Source: Monosiga brevicollis MX1 (Eukaryota; Opisthokonta; Choanoflagellata; Craspedida; Salpingoecidae). Taken from it: a DNA stretch of 64,000 bases. Below, piece after piece: positions 1 through 11,756 of this stretch. Position numbers and translations under genes: made by a program. How positions within the stretch are numbered: position 1 is the stretch's first letter; every line of letters starts with the position of its first letter. The notes under the pieces are model-generated. The model was not told the origin of the DNA, did not search any database, and was given only the letters and a program-made list of their open reading frames with translations. Where the stretch lies: the NCBI RefSeq assembly GCF_000002865.3, contig NW_001865043.1:315805-379804 (forward strand), in the 5' to 3' direction.

Positions 1-3000
1 GAGGTATGCGAGGTGCAGCTCTGCGAGGACTGTTCTCGCCGTTTGATGGTCGATCCTGCGGCTGGTTTGTACAATTTGGAAGCCCTTACCAACCTTGCCA
101 GTGTAACGTGCACCCGGGGACCCGACAAATTGGAGATGCAGCGTCCAGTGGTAACAGCGCTGACATTGCCCAATATTTCCATCATCGCTTCGCCGCACCT
201 ACATATCGTTGGCGACCAGGTCTTCGTGGCCAACGCAAGTGTTGTGCTGCACGTTGTGTCCTCAGACTATGACGCAGCCATCACCTTTGCACCCTTGGTG
301 GTGGGTGACAGGACCGGGGCCGACTTGGCACCCGTGGCAGTCGACGCACTTGCAGCCCCCTTTGATTATGCCATTGGTGCCGATGATCTTGGCCTCGGAA
401 TCAATGTTGGCATTACTGCACCTGATGGGCAGCGCCTTGAGCTCTTCAACGTTGTACCCGCCTTTGCGGGACCCAGCATCGTCATGTCGCGTTGCATTCG
501 ACAGAATTCCCACGAGCTCTGGGTGCAGCTGACCACTGAAGATGTGGGCGTGGGCACAGACCACGTATTGTTGTGTCCTGGTGGTGATAGCGCGAGTGGC
601 GTGGAGGCTGAAGAGCCCTGCCCCTCACCCTTGCGTTTGGAAGCTGATGCAGCTGCAGCCGGCCTAGCCGTCAGTTGGACGGACGCAGGCAGCACGCTGC
701 GGGTCTGGGCCGTGGATGCTCTCGGCAATCGGGGTCCCGGGCTAGTTGTTGAAGTCAGTTCATGGGGCGCTGAGGGACTTGCCACCCCTGCTCTTCATCC
801 CTTATCTGATTGTGCCCCGCTCGGAGTCGCTTGCTACTCGTGGACGGCCTTTGATCCGCTCGATCAATACGTGGTGTCTCTCGAGACATCAACCACCGAC
901 GCTGGCTCGCTGCCTTCACAGCAGCTTGTGGGCACTTTCCACAGCGTTCGCGAGGTGCGACTGCGCGAAGCGGACGTTGGTCGTCCTTCTGGCTTAGTCG
1001 TGACCTCGGTCAACACAAACCAAACGACACGAGTTGGGCTGCTCTGGCGTGCAACTGCAAGTCTTAACCTCACTGTGGCGTTGGTTCCGTGCGAAGAGCC
1101 GGATAGCACGCGTGCTGGGTCAGCTGCGGACCTGCTGTTGATCAACTCGACGCAATCTGTTCGAGTGGCGGTGTTTGGTCCGCCCACCACTGACTGGGAA
1201 CAACTGGCTGCGTATGCTCAAGTTGAAATTTGGGACTTGACGGCTGGTGTGCAACAAGGCAAGGCCATGAGCCCCATTGTAACGGGAGCTCAAGCATCTA
1301 CACACCCGGCACACCAGTCTGGCAATGCCACCTGCGTTCCCCCCGATGCTGAAATGGAGCTGGGTGCGATGCGCAGTGGCATGTACGTGCCCATTGAGGC
1401 AATGCTATTGCACGGGCACACATATGCTGCGCTATTGCGCATCTCTGAGCTTCCTGTGGCGTGGCCTTCGTTGTTGGTGGACGATGGACGGTTCTGCTTG
1501 GCAAGCGCTGCTTTGCATACCGTCATTGACGGCAGCCCAGTGTCCACGTGGTTGGCCACGCGTAACGTGCAACTCACGGCCGCGCTGAACCGCTGGCCGT
1601 GCACCGAGGCTTTCAGCAATACAGAGTGTATCGACGATGACAGCGACAGCAGTGTGGAAGACTCGTGTAACTTGGACAAGGTTCCAAACGTGGTTCATCC
1701 GCTGCCGCTCGCACTGCCAAGTAATGCCGTTTTGGCTGTGGCTCGCAACGACACTCAAGTCTTGGAAGTGCCCTTGAACTGGCCTGCCTGTGTTGTGGAT
1801 TCAGCAGCGCCTCAAGTTTTGCAGACGTTGGGACTGCGTCGGTTCCTGCCCACGCTATCCAAATTTGATGCATACATGCGGTTGCTGAGCGGCCCGGAGT
1901 CCGCCGACGTGCTTGTGCTAGAGACCCGCGAAGCATTTGTTATTGTATCACCCCAAGGCGAACAAGCTGGACTTGTGCTTAAAGCACAGTATGGCAGCCT
2001 TTTTGCGTGGGATAGCAACATGCTGGTGCTGGCCGACCCAGCGCGTTCGACGGTCTCAATTTTCAGCGCCACCGCGTTGCTGGATGGCTCGCCTCAACCG
2101 AAGCGGGTGTTCAACCTTACGACAAGCGAGAGGGCTGTTGCTTTGGCAATGAGCAGTAATGGTCAACTCATAGTGAGCACCGACGCGACTTTGTCGTGCT
2201 ATGATTTGATGGAGGGCCGTCAGCAGTGGGCGCGCGACTGGAGCAGTGGTGCCGCCTTCGTGGTGCCCACAACCGGTGCTGGCCGCGGCATGCTTCTTGT
2301 TGACGCAGCTGGCATGGTGCGTGTGGTCGCATCGGGTGCCGGGAGCTTGGCAGACGGAGGACCTGCAACAGAACCCGAAACCATCGTGCCGACGGGTGGT
2401 GCAGAGGTCAGCAGTGCCTGCGCGTTGCCGACAGGAGATGGTTATGTGGTGGCCATGGCGGCCGACAGTGTCAGAAATACTTCACTGCCCACGGCTCCTG
2501 GCCGCTTATTGCTCGTCGCCAATAATGGCAGCGTGATGATTCAGACGACCATGGCCTCAGACCTCGACGCTAGCTCACTGCAGTGCTTGGTGCATGGGTC
2601 ATCATCTGCCTCCCCCGCCTCTTTTATTGCCCTCTCCTCGCTTCCGGGCGCTACCCCAGGCGGTGTGAGTGTAGTGGCGCTCTTTCAGGCAGACGTGCCC
2701 AATGCCATTTTGCACAATATCACGCGCATCTTGCCGGATGGGGATGACATTGATGCCTATGTCCTGGCTGACCGTGACGTCGCTAACAATGCGCTCACCT
2801 CTGTCCTTGGTGCGACGCTGCAAAACAATGCGTTTTATGCAATCGACGTGTCTGACGTTGCGGCACCCGCCCTGCGTGCGCATCCATTCTGTCCACCCAA
2901 CACAAGCTTGATCCTCGAGCCTGCGGCTTATGTGGCGTCTCTGCGCTGTGAACCTTGTCCACCTGGCCAATGGTCGCCTGGCGGCTTCCACGCTACTTGC

Positions 3001-5073
3001 ACTGGGCTTCCGGCGTGTGCAGACGTCTCCGATCTGGCCGTGACTGTGGCCGTGCCGGCCGAGGTGGCATGGGATAGTAACAGCAGCAATGTTGTCTCGA
3101 TTGTTGCATCAGGAAGCAATCCGCGTGTGAGCCCGGTCCACCTCGCTGTAGGCACTTTTAAGTACGAGGTACAACCCCCCAGCGTTGCACAGCTTCTTGA
3201 TGGCATTAGTTCCGCCGCCAACACGTGCAACAATGAGAGCAGCACCGGTTGCACGATGGACGGCACAGTGACAGACGACGAAGTGGCACAGGCCGATCCA
3301 TACTCGTTTGCTTGTACTTTTTTGGCCCAGCACCAGGCACCCTTGGCATCGATGCAGATTCGCCTTGACGCCAACAATACCGTTGGCGTGCTTGTGCCGT
3401 GGACTGAGGTGGCCACGTCTTCTTCCAACTTTTCCATCGTTCTGGAAGATCCTGTCCCACAGGGTAGCAATGTGACGTGGACCGTCAGGGTTACGTCCGT
3501 GACAGGCGCTACCAGCATGACCACCTCCAGCGGCGTCATTGTCGACACTGAGCCGCCCCGCATCTCCCTCAATGATGGCCCACCAGACCGTGACTACAAC
3601 TTTACCACCATCACAGACGCTCTCCTCATTTCCTTGGCTTCTTATTCGGCCGCCAGTCCACTGTCGGAGCTGGTTGTGAGCGTGGGCACAACGCCTTGTG
3701 GTGCGGAGTTGATTCCCCCCACCAGTCTTGGCTCAGGCCGAGCTTTTGGATTTGAGAATTTGATTTTGGATTCAAACGCCGTCTATTTTGCCTGCGCACA
3801 GGCAACAAGCGCGGCTGGTCTTCGCAGCAACTGGACCCTTTCCAACGGCGTTCGTGTGAAGAGCAGTGCCTCAGGTCAGGATGTTAAGAACCGCACGCTC
3901 GAGTTATTGCTACGCCCCAGCAAGTTGAATGAGGGTGCAGCTGAAGCAGAGACACTCTTTGACAAGAGCTCTGCTGGCGCAAATGCTTCAGCATCCGGGC
4001 CAACCGCCATCGAAGAGCCGGTGGCGGTTGGTTTGACTTTGCCTCAAAACTCTTTGGGTGACGACATCGAGATGACAACAGCGACCGAACAAAAGGACGG
4101 CGGGGAGGTGATTTCTCGGACGTATCTGACCTCTGGATATAGCTTCTCGCTCAATTTTGCAAATACCAGCGGTGGCGAGATGGGCGAGCACTATTACTTT
4201 CCCAACGGAAGCTACCCCGTCATCACAACCTATCACAATCCGTCCAAGATCCTGGCCGAGATGCAAGGGCAGGTCGACGAAGATGGCTTGGAGGATTTGA
4301 TTCCCAAGCTACTGGTCCGTACTGGGCCGAATCCTGAGGATGTCACCCCTGCTGCGGAAACATGCGCGCCCGCCGACCGTTTCGAAAGCTACAACTTCAC
4401 CACGGGCATCTTGCGCACGCGCATCTGCCACGCATCGGATTTTATTGTTGTATTTACACATGCTCGCATGGACGGCGAATTGTACCTCATGTACAACTTT
4501 TTGGCTGGACAGCTGCAGCTGCAACGCAAGCGCGGTGCAGTTGGCGTTTGCAGCGTGGCCATTGATGTCACATCGCGCGGCTCGGTGTCAACAAGACAAA
4601 GCTTTTCGCTCGCTGCGCGCGAGTGGAGCTCGACAGTTCAACTGACGAGTCCGAAGAGCATCCAACACATTCAAGTACTTGAAACCACTGGTTGCACGCT
4701 TGCAAGCTCTACAACCGTCTACGAGCGACCGGCAGCATCATCTTCACCCGCCATTGACCCGCAGGTGCCATCCTATGTGGCGACAGCTGTGCTAATGGTG
4801 CTTCTGGGCCTTTGCGTTCTGGACTGCGCCCTTGCAGCTGGGTTACTGAGGAACAAAATACGTTGCGGAACTGATGACCATCGCAAATTTATGCTTGGGC
4901 GTGCCGCTTTGTTCGTGCTTGTGGCGGCGGAGATTGTGGCGTTGCATGTCACTGGGTCTGCAAGCTGTCGTTGGTTGGGCTTGTGCATCAGTGCGCTGGC
5001 CATGCTTGTCGTGGTTTGTGCCTCTCTGGCCTCAATTACCACACGAGTGGCTGCTGTGCTATCCGGTCAGTAC

Positions 5074-5105
<32 letters not shown>

Positions 5106-7313
5106 TGTGTGTGTGTGAGAGAGAGAGAGTGTGTGTGTGAGTATGCGTATGTCGTTCAAATTTAATGTCTGCCTCACTCACAAAGTGTTTGGTATTGCAG
5201 CTCTCTGGTTTGGTCTCTTGTTGGGATTGCAGATGGGCGTTGAACCTGACACATTCGGGGCTGGTCACAATGAAGCGTATGTTATGCCTCTTTTGCCCAT
5301 GTTTCCGGTTTCACGCTACTTGTGTCGCTCACCTCCTGGCTTCGTTGGGTCGGCCTTTGACAGGTGTACCGGTCGCTCTCTGGCTGGTGTGCTCCTGACT
5401 TTGCTTGCTCCATCTTTGTTGGCTCTGGTTGGCTTCTCGTGGCATTGGAGACAAAAGAGCACCCGACCTTCAGATCTAAGCCACGAACGCATGCGCTCAC
5501 AGTCCAAGCTGATGTTGGCTGATATCAACAAGACGACCGTTGGCTTCGTCCTGTTGTGCTTGTTCTTGGTGCAACAATTGGAGTGGGACATCCGAGCAGA
5601 GGCCAAGATTGTGCTTTGCGTTTTGGTCGCTACTTGTGCTCTGCTCATCGCCGTATGGCATCGTCGACGTCAGCGCTGGCATCTGGATAGCTCCTCTGCT
5701 GAATCTCAAGAGGTACGTCGTCATGTTTTTCTAGTTGCCATCTTAGGGTCAGGGACGGGTAGCGTTGATTTTGTTGGGATCTGAATTGGAAGGCTGGAAC
5801 GGGATTCCATGCTGTTTGAAGGAGAAGGGGCTTTTCGTTTCTGCGTCTCATCATCCTGTGGCTTGCCTGCAATCATCTGACATGTGTGTTCCTCAGCATG
5901 AGCTAGGCCGCCTGCGACGCGGCAACCACGAGACCTTTGAGAATGCTGTGTATGGCGAGCACGAGGCGGCGCCCCAAACTGCTTGGAATGCCAAGGCCAA
6001 TGCGCGCACCAATATCTTGAATCCTGTGTTCAATGTTACTGACTTTGAGGAAGAGCCCACAGACCCATTGGAATCCTACGATAACATGGTATGTCCACAT
6101 GTTGTCGCGGCAGTGGACGATGCGTGGAGCTCGGTTGCTCATCTGACCTTGTGTATTCTTTGATAGCATCGCACGGGTCAATACCTGACCGTTGAGGAAG
6201 AGTCATCGGCGGATGAAGAGGAGGAGACAGCAGCGCATGCACGCCCCGCTGTGGACTTTGATTATGAAGTGATCGAGGACATTTTGGATCAACGCGACCC
6301 CGACTATTTCGACATAGGGCCGGAAGAGGAAGGTGCTGAGAGTCTGCTAGCATCGGCAACCACCCACCCCTCCTTCCTGCGTCGCACTTCTCCACAGCAA
6401 GCGGACATGTGGCTGCGCATGTCCGACCAGACGAGGTGCTTGGTGCGCAGTCTCGATGGCAATGGCATCGTATTCTTGAAGAAGCACGGAAAGGTCGTGA
6501 TGCACTACGACCTGCGTGTGGATGAGAAGGACAATGCGTTTGTTGACGGCATCTCAATCGGACCTTACTGTGGACTAGCAGCACTGATCGATATGGCTGA
6601 CTTTGTGGCTGCGGTTTGTACCCTGTTGTCCAGTGCTCTAAACCAGTGATTTCCTGCTCCGTGCAGGCCCTGATGCGACTTTTTGGCTCATCAACCACGT
6701 AATTGCTCTTAGAATCAGCTGGATGAACGCGCGACCACCCTGGCACCGGCTGGCCCGATGCAGCACCGACCACCCGCAGCTGCTTCTGCAGCTGGTGTGG
6801 CTGATACGGACTGGTCTGCGCAGAGCCTGATCTCGCGCTTTGAAACATCCCTACAGTCATCCCTCTGCCCAACACCCAAGACGGCCGTACGTTCGAACAC
6901 ATGCGCGTCGTTGAATGGGTAAAGTGGAGAGTCTCCGTGCCAACTTCATTTCCTCATGATTTTCACTTTGCTTTTTTTTTCTTGTTTCTTTTGTTCTCGG
7001 CTTGCCTTGTAGGCTTCTGTTGTGTCAGAATATGAGGAAGCCTTTGGTTTTGGAGGCGTAGACGAGGCCGAACTTGAGACGGGCTTTGGCTTTGGTCAAG
7101 ACATTGACGACCGAACCGGTTCAGACACCAACTCTCTGGCCAACACCAGCGTAGTGGATGCCGACCTTTGGGTTCGTCTCATATTGGGCATGCGATGCTC
7201 GCATACAATTCAATTTCAATTTCAGGCTGAAATGCTCACCTTGATGCCGTTGTCTGCATTGTGTACAACAGGCGGACCTTGATGTGCTTGCGGAAGCGGA
7301 ACTTGAAAAGTGA
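1..7313 (+). CDS. Giant extracellular multi-pass (about 7 TM) membrane protein, 5' partial
   Basis: The reading frame is open from base 1, so the true start lies upstream. Exons: 1-5065, 5201-5712, 5897-6088, 6167-6613, 6713-6886, 7013-7171, 7272-7313, all joining in phase, giving 2196 visible residues. Residues 1 to about 1585 look extracellular, with many N-x-S/T sites. A stretch near residues 620-950 reads like a beta-propeller. A cysteine-rich CEPCPPGQWSPGG motif lies near residue 985, followed by an Ig/FN-like repeat carrying SGVIVDTEPP. Just before the membrane part is a GPS-like ending, RICHASDFIVVF, near residue 1475. About seven hydrophobic helices follow, near 1588, 1634, 1658, 1690, 1755, 1800 and 1822. 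The cytoplasmic tail of about 330 residues is very acidic, with FGFGG/FGFGQ repeats. Family is not recognised; an adhesion-receptor-like role is inference. ATTAAA at 7366 may be its poly(A) signal. Confidence 0.75.
5074..5138. repeat. (GT)n/(GA)n microsatellite in intron
   Basis: A GT run interrupted by a short GA run begins about ten bases after the 5' splice site (GTCAGT at 5066) of the long first visible exon of the multi-pass protein gene. Confidence 0.95.
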
Positions 7314-7653
7314 AGTTTGCGTGATGAAGAAACGCTTGGAAATGGTGTGGTGTTTTTGAGATGTCATTAAAGTGTAAACCTAATTGTGTTCGGCCCGTTC
7401 GTGCGAACGTGACGTTGGCCTTTGAGTTGCGTGTAGCTGGCTGCTGAAGATGTGGCTTGAGTAAGTGCAGTGCTGTAAGCGTATTTTTCCTTTTGTTATT
7501 CTACCAATTGTTTTCTCTTAAGCCAAAAAGTTTATGTGAGATTGTGTTTGTCGGTTTTGATGGCGAACTGCCGTGTCTAGTTCAATTGATTGATCATTGA
7601 TTTCAGAACGACCTCTTCATAACAATGGGAAAGCGCATGGAAGGTGGAGGTAT
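7314..7653. other. Intergenic, convergent gene ends
   Basis: This is the 3' flank shared by two converging genes. It is AT-richer than its neighbours. I see no gene or RNA in it beyond a possible ATTAAA poly(A) signal at 7366. Confidence 0.6.
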
Positions 7654-9457
7654 TTAGTAGGAGGCAAATGAAGCATACAGCTTGTTTAGTTGCTCAAGGA
7701 AAATAAAGGTCAGGACGGTATGAGGTCCCAGCCTCGAGTAGTAGGGCAGAAACCCTTTCCAGAGGGCGAAGAAGCCCTCTTGGCGGACTACCTTGCCGAG
7801 TACATCTGCGACACCCTTTGAAGGGTGCACAAGAGCGCATGTGAGCACGTGCGTGTCCATTCGAGGTCAGCCCAGATCGGTTGGAGGAGAGTCAAAGCTA
7901 TATCGGTTTTGGTTAGGGTTGGCTGCATACCGAATACTCTGGCACGCCGTTGATCGTACGCATGTTTTGGATGCGTGTTTTGACAATGTCGACCGGCATG
8001 GAGGCCACTGTGGTGAGAACGCCGCTGACCATCGACGCCAGAAAGTGAAGCTTGAGGCCATCAGGCACTTGATCTGGGTAGGAGGCCATGTCGGTGAGAG
8101 CGTGGCAACACATGGGAAGGAGCGACGGATAGCAAAACCATAGATGCATATGCCAGAAGAAGAAGAAGAAGAAACAGAAGAAGGAGAAGAAGGAGAAGAA
8201 GAGGCAGAGGTTTCAGAAAAGGCGTGACGCACAATTGCTCTGAATAGCTTGCTTTGCCTCCGAATATGAAGCCAGCTGGGTGGCATTGAGCACCATGGCG
8301 CGAGCCACAGTTGGCACACACCCCTGTTGCGGGTATAAAGGTGGTTGAGGCGTGTGCAAACGACGAGTGAGATAAGCGAAGCACATATGGGAGAAGAGCC
8401 ATATTGTCCAAGAAGAGCACAAGAACTCACACGCCAAAGGGTGGCAATGCCCTCTTCGCGAGCAACGCGAACTAGGGCATTTCCTACACCCGTGTAGCCG
8501 CGACGCTCAGCGGCAGGCAGGCTGATGGAGTACAAGGTCAACATAGATCCAGAGACATCAGGGAGCGTGTTTGGTGGCACAAGCCATGAAATGATGAGCG
8601 CACAATATTTATACGTACGCGCCGTCGGCAGACATGCGAATCAATGCCACTTCGGCCGGGGTGCCAACAATGGCGCCAGAGGCACCAGCGGTCAAGCCTG
8701 TAGGCAAAGGGGTTAATCAATTGATCAGGCTGCACAATCGAGGGCGATGGATGCATATCGGTGAGCCTAGGACGGGTCAGCGGCGGCATTGTCCCATACC
8801 GATGGCTACTTTGGTCGCAAAGCTTGGAGGAGTGCCGTTGGGATTGCTACATGGACAAAAGAAGGCGGTCAGAGGGGTGTGAGGACTCGGGGCGATTTAG
8901 CAGCGGGGAGGACATTATGATGATAACAAACAGGGTGCAGGGGTTTGATGAGACCTGAAGTGGTCAAAAAGGGTGGTGTAAACCCCAAGACGCGTGGTCG
9001 TGTAAGTGGCCTGACGCAAGAGTCCAGCGGAAAGCCCAGTATAGACGGCTAGGGCGCCCTCGTTGCGCACGATGGCGGATAGTGTTTGAGCAAAGGAAAG
9101 GCTCTGCCCACCCCCACGCCCTGCAGCAGCGGAGCGAGTTGAGTGAGGAAAAAGAGAATGGGTCGGCGTGCAGGGTTGGTGTAGGTATCAATGCGCGCCA
9201 AAATGGATAGACATGAAGGGCGCAAGGATCACAGGCCCAGAAGCTCGACCAAGGCCCTGGCCGTGGGATAGTTGGGGCAAGAAAGGGAAGCGATAACACC
9301 CACCAGCCAGCTGCATGCGGTTCTTGATGAGGTCCAAGGGCTGGACGAAGCAAGTGGCAGCCATTCCGGCCAGACCGCCAAAAATAAACTTGGTGTGATT
9401 TGGTGGCGCAGCAGGCGCAGGCCCGCTTGGCGCGGCGCCATTCTTGGTCGTAGCCAT
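7654..9457 (-). CDS. SLC25A11: Mitochondrial 2-oxoglutarate/malate carrier
   Basis: This inner-membrane carrier exchanges 2-oxoglutarate for malate, as in the malate-aspartate shuttle. Eight exons join in phase (minus strand, 5' to 3'): 9304-9457, 8955-9120, 8800-8846, 8619-8697, 8431-8521, 8233-8323, 7931-8073, 7654-7815, giving 310 residues against about 314 in the animal protein. All three carrier signatures are present: QPLDLIKNR, TPAEVALIR and MPVDIVKTR. Family-specific stretches GLSAGLLRQATYTTTRLG and LGPHTVLTFIFLEQ identify the oxoglutarate carrier rather than another SLC25 member. The start is the ATG before the Ala/Pro-rich N-terminus and the HTKFIFGGLAGM stretch. One intron (8074-8232) carries a GAA-rich run. 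Confidence 0.95.
8157..8205. repeat. GAA/GGA-rich microsatellite in intron
   Basis: An imperfect run of GAA and GGA triplets lies inside an intron of the oxoglutarate carrier gene. Read on the gene's own strand it forms a CTT-rich tract. Confidence 0.85.
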
Positions 9458-9590
9458 TCTGAAGTGACTGATCCTGATCGCGTCAATACATGCCACTGTG
9501 GTGAGCTCACACCTCTGCACCAAAGATCACCGGCGCCGTTCTTGATCAGCAGTATCTGTGCAAACACTCACAGCTGATGGATACAAGAGT

Positions 9591-9706
9591 GGAGCGAGGA
9601 GCGAGGAGCGAGGAGAGAGGAGAGAGGAGAGTGGAGCGAGGAGCGAGGAGAGAGGAGCGAGGAGAGAGGAGCGAGGAAAGAGGAGCGAGGAGAGAGGAGC
9701 GAGGAG
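9591..9706. repeat. GAGGAGCGAGGAGA purine minisatellite
   Basis: The strand is almost purely purine with scattered C. It is made of tandem, imperfect units of GAGGAGC and GAGGAGA over about 115 bases, about 135 bases upstream of the carrier gene start. The unit is about 7 bases, often doubled to 14. Confidence 0.9.
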
Positions 9707-10545
9707 CTCCAGATAACCCGACACAAACCACTGCGCGAGAAGATGCACCCGCAGAAAATGCCGCTCGATGGTTGAGCAGCCACCGATATGATGACAACAT
9801 AAAGTCCGTACATGTATGCATTAACCAAGTGAGTCATCCTTAATAAATCTTCGAATAGTCTATATTTTGCTACGCATATTTCAGTTATGTTCGTAGAAGG
9901 CGTCAAGTGCATGGGCAATTGCAATGTCAGCCAAATTCCACAGCGAATGAAAGTAAAATACTTTAGGAATATGAAAGAAACCTGACTGCATTCGCAGCCT
10001 GTATTCCGAAATATTTCGAAAAGGTTCTCGAGGGAAAACCGGCTTGAAACAATACAGAAGGACGGCTTTCGCCCCAAGAACGAAATTCAGGAGGTCTTTC
10101 GGCGCCCGAAGAGGCAGCGCCACTACGAGGCAAGGTCTATCCTCCTCCTGCCGGGTCCATGCTTCTATCTTCTCCTGCTCCACGACTTGGCATCGGCATC
10201 TCTCGGTCATGATGATGATGATCATAACCTAGCGTTGTTGTCGGCTCTCAGACCGGCCTCTCTGCTCTGTTGTCATCATTCTGAGTCGAGGGGACTTTTT
10301 CGAAGTTTGCGTGCTTGCTGACTATTGGATGATGAGCCAATAGCTCCATGTCCTTGTGGCATCCCCCCCCGCCCCCGTATCTGCTGTGCAGCTCTTTGAA
10401 GGCTTTGCCGGTGACCTTGAACCTTGTCCTTCTCGCCGTGGCCCAATGTGATCCCCCCTTCCTTCATACACGGAATCATCCTCTTGTTACCCCGATGCGC
10501 AGCGCACAAGGCATCGAGCGTTGTCGAAATCGAACAGTCATCAGT

Positions 10546-10546
<1 letters not shown>

Positions 10547-10586
<40 letters not shown>
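10547..10586. repeat. (CA)n microsatellite
   Basis: About twenty CA units, followed by a purine-rich AAGACGAAGACAAAG stretch, in the spacer upstream of the MYB gene. Confidence 0.95.
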
Positions 10587-10588
<2 letters not shown>

Positions 10589-11183
10589 GACGAAGACAAA
10601 GACAAAGACGAAAAAGAAACAAAGGAACCTTGAAAATTTCATGTTTAACGTTTCTGTCTCCTCTAACCAATTCTCTCTCTCTTTCTCTGTTGTGTGTGGC
10701 CCGTTTTTTTTTTTTGGATCGTCGGGTCTGGGCTTTGGCTGGTGTCACCTTCCGCCGCCTGCCACAACCGCCCCTTCACACTGCCATATTATATTATAAT
10801 ATACATGTACACAGAGGGTACACAATTACTTGCCAACCACGAGCTGCTTCGTTGTTGTTCTTGGCCTTGGCCTTGCCAGCTCGCGTCTCCCCTTGCCCTC
10901 TGCTGCGTTTTCGATGGTCCAAGGTAACGGATAGAAAAACGGTCAAGTTCTTCCAGCCTCACTATTCCTCGTTCCCGCTTGCCGTGCAAGTCCATTGTGG
11001 ACGGCGTCCAGCTGAGAGGCTTGACCAACTCGGGGACGGCTGCTTTCCATGCTGCCGCTTCCGCCAGCCGCCCTTGTTGCACACTTCCACTCCAGACCGC
11101 GTCACGGGTGCCGTCACCGCCCTTGATCCGGGTTGTTGCACAGCGCCACGCGCCCGGTCGGCGCCTCCCGCCCCACCTGCACA

Positions 11184-11609
11184 ATGGCTCAACCATCCGC
11201 CAGTTTGGCAGCTCTGGCCGCTCGTACACCCGCGCGTGATGTCAAGGGTGAGCGCAATCAACGCCTTGTGATTTTTTTTTCTTTTTTTTTGTTTCCGACT
11301 CGCCGTGCTCGCACAGCCGCCGCTGTTTCGCTCCAGGTGCTGTTCTCAATCCTTGTTCCCATCCAACCCCACCCTTTTCGTCCAGACACTGCTCCCAATC
11401 CCGTCTCTGCCACGGCATCACCGCCTTCCAGCGAGAAGCTGCCTCGCGGCGCTCACCCTAGCCTCCACCAGAAAGCCGTTGGTACGATCCCTTATCTTCC
11501 TTTTCCCCTTTTTCCACTTTGTAACCGTTTTCGCTTCTTTTTCCCTTTGCAACGTTACACTTCTTTCTACCTTTTTGATTTCGTGCGAGCGTTTGAATTT
11601 TTTTCTTTC

Positions 11610-11676
<67 letters not shown>

Positions 11677-11721
11677 TTTTGCCTTACTTTTGACCGTTGA
11701 ACTAGCCGTTGTAATGGTCAA

Positions 11722-11756
<35 letters not shown>

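Larger units (their letters stand above)
9458..11183. other. Divergent promoter region, no gene seen
   Basis: This spacer lies between the divergent carrier and MYB genes. It holds a purine minisatellite (9591-9706), a CA repeat (10547-10586), and pyrimidine-rich sequence just before the MYB start. Open frames here are carried by the repeats and show no protein-like composition. It probably contains both promoters and 5' leaders. Confidence 0.5.

Noticed and set aside
9568-10077. Open frames on both strands across the purine minisatellite
   Set aside because: They are produced by the GAGGAGC repeat, encode only repeated Ser/Leu/Arg runs and have no domain or splice support.
10348-11271. Long rightward open frame upstream of MYB
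   Set aside because: It runs through a CA repeat and pyrimidine-rich DNA, has no conserved motif, and overlaps the real MYB first exon in another frame.
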